From the NCBI GenBank assembly GCA_937892835.1, contig CALBHM010000190.1, forward strand, positions 1 through 11,738: a stretch of DNA of 11,738 bases, read 5' to 3'. Below are positions 7,001-11,738 of the stretch, piece after piece. Each line of letters begins with the position of its first letter. Within the stretch, counting starts at the first letter, position 1. The position numbers were made by a program, and so were the translations under genes. A model generated the notes under the pieces. The model was not told the DNA's origin. It did not search any database and was given only the letters and a program-made list of their open reading frames with translations. The DNA comes from an uncultured Ruminococcus sp. Lineage in GTDB: Bacteria; Bacillota; Clostridia; Oscillospirales; Acutalibacteraceae.

Positions 7001-10000
7001 CAGTATTGTCTTAAACGGTATTCAGAAGCTTGTTTGCTGTTATACTGATTATTCCTTTTATCATATAATTCTCTTCCATGTTTTTCAGCATCTTCAAGAC
7101 GCATCATTTCACGGATTGCTGATATATTATTGCTTATTTTTTCAGATGGTTTGTCAGCGTATACAATTTCCGGCAGATTTTCCTGAACTTTTGGTCGTTC
7201 TGAAATTCCGCCATGATTTTCTGCAATAGAGTTTCTGTTATAAATTTCAGTGATATTCTGACCTCTTGACTGAATCTGATTTTCAAATTTTTCAAGAGCA
7301 GATTTAAGTTCGTCAGAGGTAAACGGCTTATCATATTCAGGATTAATAATTTCTCCAAGAGTAAATTCCGTACCGTCATGAAATTTTTCTGTCAGTTTCC
7401 AGCTATATCTTTCAGGTTCAACGTTCAGCTCACCCAGACCGTATTTTTCAGAAAATTCATTCAGTACAGTGCGTAATTCAGGTGTATTATCATTGATTTC
7501 AGGTTCTTCCTGTTCAATTGTATGCTGTTCAGGATAAAATTCAGATTTATTTCCGTCTTTATCAGTAAAGGCAGCAAGCTGACGTTCCATGTTCTGAGCA
7601 TTTTTAAGATTCTGCATAAAATTCTTTTCCAATGCTGACAGGAGTTTTAAATCAGGGTTATTATTTTCATCATAAACACGCTGATAAACTGTGCCGAAAG
7701 CTGAACCGTCCTGTTGATATTCCAAAATGTTAAGAGTTTTGTTTTCATGGTCAAGCTCAAATGTAAAATCAGGGTCACGCATCAAATCGCCATTCTGAAC
7801 AAAATATGTCATAAAACTGTAGGTATTGCCTCCAAGATGTTCAACAGCAAGCGGTTCATATGCATCACCGGTATTTCCATAATGTTCATATGTATGCTCT
7901 CCTGAAACGATATCCGGAAACATCTCTGCAAACTGGTTATACAGTTTTTCAGAATTTGTTGTTTTTTTCTTTTCAGTCAGTTCAAGTTCAGGTACAGGCT
8001 TTTCATTTTCAGGAATTTTATCATCGGTATTTGAAATTTCATTGAATAATGACAGCTGTTCATCATTTTTTTCAGATATATTTTCAGCTTCACGAACAGT
8101 CTTCCTTAATTTTACTTCGGTATCAAATATGTCATCATCGTATTTCAGACGTTCCGATTCAGACAAATCTTCAGATTGTATTTCGGAACTTGTTGATTTG
8201 TTTTCTGATTTTTTCTGCTGATACTGAATAAAAAAGTCGGATTTTTCAAACTCATCAATAGATTTACGTAATTTTTCTGCTGTAAGAACTTCACCTTTTT
8301 CAAGTTTACATAACTGTTCATTGAAAAGTTTTTCACCGTTTTCTGTTTCCGCAATATAGTACGATGAAGGACTTCCAATTTTCTTTAAGACTTGTATTTT
8401 CCCGAGATTGTTTTTTTTCGCAAAATCATCAAGTATTTTTTTACGTTCAGACAGTGTAACCGGACGTTTTACAGTGAGTTTTTCCGTACTCTGCTGCAAA
8501 ACCTCTTCTGCTTTTTCTTTGGTAATTTTTCTTGATTCTGCAATATTTTCAATCAGTTCAGATTTTTCAGAATGTACATTATTTTCCTCAGTTTCTGAAA
8601 CTGCATCGTTATATCCTGCCTGTAAATAAAGTTCTGCTTCACGTTCTGAACGTCCGACAGCTTCAGGATTTTCAAAGTAATTTTTGTCATATGTCTTGAC
8701 AATATCATAAAGTTGTGGTATACTGATAAAAACACTTGTTGAGGTATCTTCGGTAGCATTTTTGCTATTGACTGTTGGACTGAAAATCCTGTTAGCTTCA
8801 ATAGGTGTTATTTTTATATTTCGGAGATTATAAATTCTGTTTGATGTACCACTGAAATTATTTTCCTTGTCGGTCACATATGATTCTTCAACCGATAATT
8901 TTGCCAGATAACTTTCATTTTTGTAATTTAAAATTCCGTACATCTGATGCATGAAAAGTGTATTCGGAGACTTGTTTTTTGAAGTTGTACTGTCATATTC
9001 CGACACCTGACTATCAAAACATACTGCGTTTTCAACAAGTTTCTGCATCTGATACAATGTTGCAATTCTTGCTTCAACCGGAATATTTCGTTTATCGTCC
9101 TGAATTGCTTTTGCAATTATTTCATCAATTGATTTTTTACCAAAAATGATTTCCATATTAGTATCAAAATTTTTAAAAGTACCACGCTCAATTTTTTTGA
9201 TATTGTCTTTCTGACGAACATCATTTATTTTCTTTGGCAAGTCTTTTATCTGAATTTTGGTTATCTGAACACTTTTACTGTCATCTTTACGCCAGTCATC
9301 ATTATTTTTACGCTGTTCGTAAGGCGATTTATTACCCATTTCTGAGTGCAGAAGTTTTTCAAGTTTAGAAGTCTGAGCTACTTCATGTTCAAGCATATTC
9401 TGAACTGACTTTCTGACTGGACGAATGTCACGTAAAGTCTGAATATCTTCTATTGTAATTGGCTTTTCCTGAATTTTTTCTTTCAGTGCAGATTGTATTT
9501 TCTGCAATTCCTGAATTTCCTTTGCAGTATCAGAAATCAAATCATAATGTCTTTCCGGAGTATTGACCAAATCTGTAAACTTTTTTTCTTTTTCAGCAAT
9601 TTCAGATGTAATATGTTCCAGTTTTTCTTGTTCGGACATTTCATCACCCAAAATAAAAACGTCAGCTTTTTCAGTTGACGTTTTTTCTGTTTTCTGCGAT
9701 GAAAACACTGTATTCAGTTTTTCTTCTAAGCTTCTGTCACCGGAACTAAAACTCTTTCCCTCATCACTGTGCTGTCCGAATAAAATGCCCTCGCTCTTTC
9801 CCATTTCAGGATTTCCTCGAAGTCTGTCGGACGTGGAGTCATCTGTTCGTACTGACTGTCCAGCAAATCCCTGTATTCCATTGCGTTTCTGTTCACTGAA
9901 CGAGCCACTGTCAGATATCTGTGATACAGTTTCATTTCCTCCACCAGATGCGGATAATTCTCCTCCATGAAGTCCATCCACCTCAGTCCATAAATTCCTA

Positions 10001-11010
10001 TCGGTTCTTCCTTCATTGACGGTTCTAATCCCGTCAGATTCAGGCTGTAAAGTCCGCATATCGGGTCGAACTTGTACCAGAATTCCTGTTTGCCCACTAT
10101 TTTCATTCTGTACTCCGGAAACCACATTGTTTCTTTTCCATTCGGAACTTTCTGAGTTGTTTCCCAGCCCATCTGTCCATCCACTCTCATAGCTCTTGCT
10201 TCCGTCAGTTTGTTCTCCAGCAGTTCCGGCGGTATCACCGGCAGTTCTTCGTCCGGTACGTTCTTCTGTTCTTCCTGTGTGAGTGTTTTCCATTTCTCGT
10301 AAGTCATTATGCTCAATCCTCTCTGTTATGTTAATATTCTGAACAGTTTTTTCAATTTTCATAAGTGATTCACGGGCAGCATTTGCAACATGAGTAAGAA
10401 ATGCAAGTTTCTGTGAATCATTTTTAATCAATTTCAAAGCTGTCAGGTCAGACTGAATATTAAAGCTGTTTTCTCCTGTTTCAAGACGACCGGCAATTAC
10501 AATCTGTATTGCATTGATATAGGATTTACTGAATTCTCTGTAATGATTTGGCGGTATTCCAAGTGCGGACATACATGATGTAATATGTGTTGGTTTTACA
10601 GTGGAATTTATAACACCGCTGATTATTGACATTTTTTCAGGTATTCCAAGCTGCTTCTTTACTTCATTCACATTATTCTTATTGATTGTCCACTGGTAGG
10701 GCGGATTATTTTCCTTGACCTGAGAGAAATCATAAAAATCAATAACATCTCCGTTTGCATTCAGAAATTTTATTGCATCATTGCCCTGTGAAACAGTATA
10801 GTTTGTCATTTCCCACTGTTGTTTTGTTGCAATGAATTTTGTTTCCGGTTTCTGAACAAAGAATTCAAGTGCTACGCTTGCACTATGTTTGAATACACGT
10901 CCCTGAAACTTGAGAAAATCAATATATATATTATTATTTTCAGTCATTTCATGAAGTTTTTCAGCACCTGCACTGCTGAAATTCTTTACAGGTGTATTAT
11001 TTTCTGACAA
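4066..11010 (-). CDS. Adenine-methylase/SNF2-helicase fusion protein, 3'-truncated by element insertion
   Basis: This is a giant 2314-residue protein of the type carried by conjugative elements and phages, proposed to protect or process incoming DNA. The start is TTG at 11010 with AGGAGGAG at 11018-11025. The domain order is as follows. Residues 1-230 form an ArdC/LtrC-like N-terminus. Residues 235-429 are a low-complexity linker over the nested gene, and charged linkers follow. A short module starts near 857 (ILDDFAKKNNLGKIQV) and recurs near 1180 (VLNEFSEKYGLGELNV). Residues about 1020-1137 resemble a DUF6908-type domain. The segment with CGWGGLPQLFDE leads into an N6-adenine methylase with motif I EPACGTGNF near 1405 and motif IV NVPF near 1474. 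The SNF2 helicase N-lobe follows, with VVGAGKS near 2087, CDEAHAYKN near 2256 and ATGTPI near 2306-2311, then Ala-Ala-Pro-stop. Homologues continue with a helicase C-lobe of several hundred residues, which is absent here. Methylase activity may survive; helicase activity should not. Confidence 0.9.
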   Translation of the reverse strand: MSENNTPVKNFSSAGAEKLHEMTENNNIYIDFLKFQGRVFKHSASVALEFFVQKPETKFIATKQQWEMTNYTVSQGNDAIKFLNANGDVIDFYDFSQVKENNPPYQWTINKNNVNEVKKQLGIPEKMSIISGVINSTVKPTHITSCMSALGIPPNHYREFSKSYINAIQIVIAGRLETGENSFNIQSDLTALKLIKNDSQKLAFLTHVANAARESLMKIEKTVQNINITERIEHNDLREMENTHTGRTEERTGRRTAGDTAGTAGEQTDGSKSYESGWTDGLGNNSESSEWKRNNVVSGVQNENSGQTGILVQVRPDMRTLQPESDGIRTVNEGRTDRNLWTEVDGLHGGELSASGGGNETVSQISDSGSFSEQKRNGIQGFAGQSVRTDDSTSDRLRGNPEMGKSEGILFGQHSDEGKSFSSGDRSLEEKLNTVFSSQKTEKTSTEKADVFILGDEMSEQEKLEHITSEIAEKEKKFTDLVNTPERHYDLISDTAKEIQELQKIQSALKEKIQEKPITIEDIQTLRDIRPVRKSVQNMLEHEVAQTSKLEKLLHSEMGNKSPYEQRKNNDDWRKDDSKSVQITKIQIKDLPKKINDVRQKDNIKKIERGTFKNFDTNMEIIFGKKSIDEIIAKAIQDDKRNIPVEARIATLYQMQKLVENAVCFDSQVSEYDSTTSKNKSPNTLFMHQMYGILNYKNESYLAKLSVEESYVTDKENNFSGTSNRIYNLRNIKITPIEANRIFSPTVNSKNATEDTSTSVFISIPQLYDIVKTYDKNYFENPEAVGRSEREAELYLQAGYNDAVSETEENNVHSEKSELIENIAESRKITKEKAEEVLQQSTEKLTVKRPVTLSERKKILDDFAKKNNLGKIQVLKKIGSPSSYYIAETENGEKLFNEQLCKLEKGEVLTAEKLRKSIDEFEKSDFFIQYQQKKSENKSTSSEIQSEDLSESERLKYDDDIFDTEVKLRKTVREAENISEKNDEQLSLFNEISNTDDKIPENEKPVPELELTEKKKTTNSEKLYNQFAEMFPDIVSGEHTYEHYGNTGDAYEPLAVEHLGGNTYSFMTYFVQNGDLMRDPDFTFELDHENKTLNILEYQQDGSAFGTVYQRVYDENNNPDLKLLSALEKNFMQNLKNAQNMERQLAAFTDKDGNKSEFYPEQHTIEQEEPEINDNTPELRTVLNEFSEKYGLGELNVEPERYSWKLTEKFHDGTEFTLGEIINPEYDKPFTSDELKSALEKFENQIQSRGQNITEIYNRNSIAENHGGISERPKVQENLPEIVYADKPSEKISNNISAIREMMRLEDAEKHGRELYDKRNNQYNSKQASEYRLRQYCGWGGLPQLFDERFNQYGYQRQQLENMLTPEEYSQARASTTNAHYTPQIIIDAMYKAIKNMDLPRDARILEPACGTGNFISRLPHSFDNAEITGVELDSITARIAKQINRNNKNVKIINSGFENSGLENNSFDLAIGNVPFGDYNMNDPDYVQDWKIHDAFFRKALDKVAAGGVVAFVTSTGTMDKANPKVREYLASQAELIGAVRLPNNAFSDAGTKVSSDIIFLKKRENPLQAHEPKPDWCYTIPDKNGLKINSYFVQNPQMMLGKMKKTTFQDRLTCEPFEGAELEKQLNEAIKNLNAKITVSKREKIINEQRGKIEPWGKNFTFQVKDDKIYYRKGSEMNEIKYTLAEKEMMKKLCGIRDKTRELIDLQKTSVSDDKLIPMREKLNQLYDEYRLKYGELSGKAVKKLFGNDSDYPILHSLEKYEKESEKVEKADIFFRRTVNPTVEIKSAENTEEALQISLDRKGKPDIPYMAMLLDRTSESVCSELLENGHIFIDPEKELPDKPFSGVVERSEYLCGNVRMKLTLAEEYAKSNPEYTRNINALKNVIPEDIKAEEISVQMGCTWIEPEDYTDFLKHLSGRTGYYNSRNCDVSYSAAAGEFEILHAGSKKDLNLNETTTYGTADYNMYQLAEKILNQRQIVVKREKVNPKDPSKTVTRTDPKATKIALEKAKAIREEFKKWIFADDNRKYRYERKYNDIFNSIVGREYDGSHLTFSGMKNDFMLRPHQKNCVARAIYGGNTLAAHVVGAGKSAVIFTSVMKKKELGLINKACVVVPKSLTEQTANEWRNVYPDAKILTVTNDDLSNETKRNLFTAKVATGSYDAVILSQEQFEKIPMSKQYRIEFMQKEIDSLNDMIREGNLANKGKKDYSVKKMETAKKRLQTKLEKLIDPKSAAKAKDDLLEFEQLGFDYLVCDEAHAYKNGFVQTKMTNVAGVTTKPSGRAEDMQMKTDYFNEQFGQGHILFATGTPIAAP
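9726..10307 (-). CDS. Nested TnpV-like protein inside the methylase-helicase gene
   Basis: A 193-residue frame lies entirely within the giant gene, same strand, different frame. The ATG at 10307 is preceded by AGAGAGGA about 9 bases upstream, an excellent ribosome binding site. A TTG three codons earlier is too close to it. The product looks like a real globular protein, rich in Trp, Tyr, Met and Leu. It opens MTYEKWKTLTQEEQ, then a middle with KVPNGKETMWFPEYRMK. A segment EEPIGIYGLRWMDFMEE with a following helix-rich part (LYHRYLTVARSVNRNAMEY) recalls the TnpV family of transposon-encoded proteins, whose members have a similar PIGxxGxR...YLxE pattern. The end is MRERVLVPVTEA. The overlapping helicase frame (residues 235-429) is low-complexity, suggesting that this gene, not the linker, is the constrained one. 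The local G+C is higher than in flanking parts of the gene (30 of 60 in line 10021 against 19 of 60 in line 8401). TnpV's function is not known. Confidence 0.72.
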   Translation of the reverse strand: MTYEKWKTLTQEEQKNVPDEELPVIPPELLENKLTEARAMRVDGQMGWETTQKVPNGKETMWFPEYRMKIVGKQEFWYKFDPICGLYSLNLTGLEPSMKEEPIGIYGLRWMDFMEENYPHLVEEMKLYHRYLTVARSVNRNAMEYRDLLDSQYEQMTPRPTDFEEILKWERARAFYSDSTVMRERVLVPVTEA

Positions 11011-11017
11011 TTTATTC

Positions 11018-11025
11018 TCCTCCTG
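11018..11025 (-). promoter_or_regulatory. Ribosome binding site fixing the TTG start of the methylase-helicase
   Basis: AGGAGGAG on the minus strand lies 7 bases ahead of TTG at 11010-11008. It is the only strong site near the start, and the frame has no suitable ATG close by. Confidence 0.8.
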
Positions 11026-11028
11026 TTA

Positions 11029-11057
11029 ATTATATCATTCTGAAATCTGAAATTCAA
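11029..11057 (-). promoter_or_regulatory. Promoter of the methylase-helicase gene
   Basis: On the minus strand TTGAAT (11057-11052) and TATAAT (11034-11029) are 17 bases apart, close to the sigma-A consensus. Transcription would start near 11022, giving a very short leader that keeps only part of the ribosome binding site. The -35 box overlaps the edge of the inverted repeat at 11056-11098. Confidence 0.65.
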
Positions 11058-11738
11058 GTATATATGATAAAAGTATCTATTACTTTTATCATATACTTCA
11101 AAAGCTGTCCGAGGTCTTTCATATCAACTTTTTCATCATCTGTAACATCTGCACTCAGCATTTGCTGTTCATCAAGGTCAATGAGTTTTACAATATACTG
11201 TCTGAGTGCTGTAACGTCACGAACATCAATATCGCCATCGCAGTTCACATCTCCGAGCATAGTTGATTTATTATCTGATACAACACGGATTCCAAGCCTT
11301 ATACACTGTTTATATGATTCTTTAATCGGAGTACCGTTGCCGTCATAATAGATATCAGAAATATACGCTGTTAAATCTGACATTGGTGCAATAAATCCTT
11401 CTTTGGCATAAAATACTTTATTGAGGTTGATTGTTTCAAGATTCGGACAACGAACCGCATCACATGGCAATGATAATATATAGTCAGGCATTTCTATTGA
11501 AACAACTGAATCACTGCTTATTTTCACAGGATATGTATCATGAGGATATTTATATATATCATTTGGTTCAATATAAGGAGTATTTTCATCATATTCAGCA
11601 AAACTTAATTTTACATCTTTTGTTCTGATTTTATCGTCAGATATCTGATAATTTCCGAAAACATCTCCATTAAAACCCTTGTTGAATGCGTTTACAGAAC
11701 CAACAAATTCTTTCAGTTCAGGACAGTATGCAAATGCA
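11054..11738 (-). CDS. LRR (BspA-like) protein with C-terminal type I dockerin, 5' end outside the window
   Basis: The frame stays open to the window edge, so the GTG at 11527 is not the true start. I read 71 further residues upstream, beginning AFAYCPELKEFVGSVNAF. The visible part has BspA-like leucine-rich repeat pieces (AYCPELKEF, and later CPNLETINLNKVF). After a connecting region (DLTAYISDIYYDGNGTPIKE) it ends in a dockerin. The first calcium loop is DVNCDGDIDVRD with ALRQYIV, the second is DVTDDEKVDMKD with LGQLLKYMI, and both keep Asp/Asn/Thr at loop positions 1, 3, 5, 9 and 12. Dockerins plug enzymes and binding proteins into cohesins on cellulosome scaffolds outside the cell, and LRR-dockerin proteins are known in rumen ruminococci. 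Domain assignment is firm. The role of this LRR part is unknown. The gene ends only 43 bases before the methylase-helicase start and reads the same way. Confidence 0.88.
   Translation of the reverse strand, partial: AFAYCPELKEFVGSVNAFNKGFNGDVFGNYQISDDKIRTKDVKLSFAEYDENTPYIEPNDIYKYPHDTYPVKISSDSVVSIEMPDYILSLPCDAVRCPNLETINLNKVFYAKEGFIAPMSDLTAYISDIYYDGNGTPIKESYKQCIRLGIRVVSDNKSTMLGDVNCDGDIDVRDVTALRQYIVKLIDLDEQQMLSADVTDDEKVDMKDLGQLLKYMIKVIDTFIIYT
11056..11098. repeat. Long A+T-rich inverted repeat over the dockerin gene's stop codon
   Basis: The left arm AAGTATATATGATAAAAGTA (11056-11075) and right arm TACTTTTATCATATACTT (11081-11098) pair along 18 bases with a 2-base bulge, loop TCTAT. The repeat codes for the last residues of the dockerin protein. 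It has no T-run, so it is a poor intrinsic terminator. It could be an operator for the adjacent promoter or an RNA-stabilising 3' hairpin. Confidence 0.7.

Noticed and set aside
9563..9970. Plus-strand 135-residue frame
   Set aside because: Opposite the nested gene and the linker; Ser/Pro/Asp-rich with no start signal, a shadow of the repetitive linker.
1..11738. CRISPR array, tRNA or rRNA genes
   Set aside because: No regularly spaced direct repeats and no tRNA or rRNA-like stretches were seen on reading through the window.

Overview
The window comes from a low-to-mid G+C anaerobic Firmicute. The best guess is a cellulosome-type Ruminococcus or a close relative in the Oscillospiraceae/Lachnospiraceae. 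The reasons are a leucine-rich-repeat protein with a type I dockerin at the right end, strong AGGAGG-type ribosome binding sites with frequent TTG starts, and conjugative-element genes of clostridial type. No core chromosomal gene, tRNA or rRNA is visible.

The window looks like one mobile element nested inside another. Positions 1 to about 4077 are the right-hand part of an integrative, mobilisable or conjugative element of nearly 50% G+C by eye. It carries, leftwards, the N-terminus of a MOBP-type relaxase and an overlapping mobC accessory gene, then a hairpin-dense probable oriT region. Rightwards it carries two small proteins and a large serine recombinase that is split by a frame change. 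The recombinase lies at the element's right end and is followed by a terminator-like hairpin.

From about 4078 to 11010, on the minus strand and clearly more A+T-rich, is a giant gene for an adenine-methylase/SNF2-helicase fusion protein, the kind carried by large conjugative elements and phages. Its reading frame is broken exactly inside helicase motif III (residues ATGTPI), where the serine-recombinase element begins. The protein therefore keeps the methylase and the ATP-binding half of the helicase but loses the helicase C-terminal domain. The missing 3' part is predicted to lie beyond the left end of the inserted element, outside this window.

Inside the giant gene, in another frame of the same strand (9726-10307), is a complete second gene with its own ribosome binding site. 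Its product looks globular and resembles the transposon-encoded TnpV family. The helicase frame over the same bases encodes only a Gly/Ser/Thr/Asn/Glu-rich linker, so this stretch appears to be dual-coding. Immediately upstream of the giant gene (11054 to the window end) is the 3' part of an LRR-dockerin gene. A long A+T-rich inverted repeat over its stop codon abuts a good promoter for the giant gene.

In functional terms, relaxase, MobC and oriT would process DNA for transfer, and the serine recombinase would integrate and excise the inner element. The methylase-helicase, with the nested small gene, belongs to the outer element, whose helicase is disabled for as long as the inner element sits in it.
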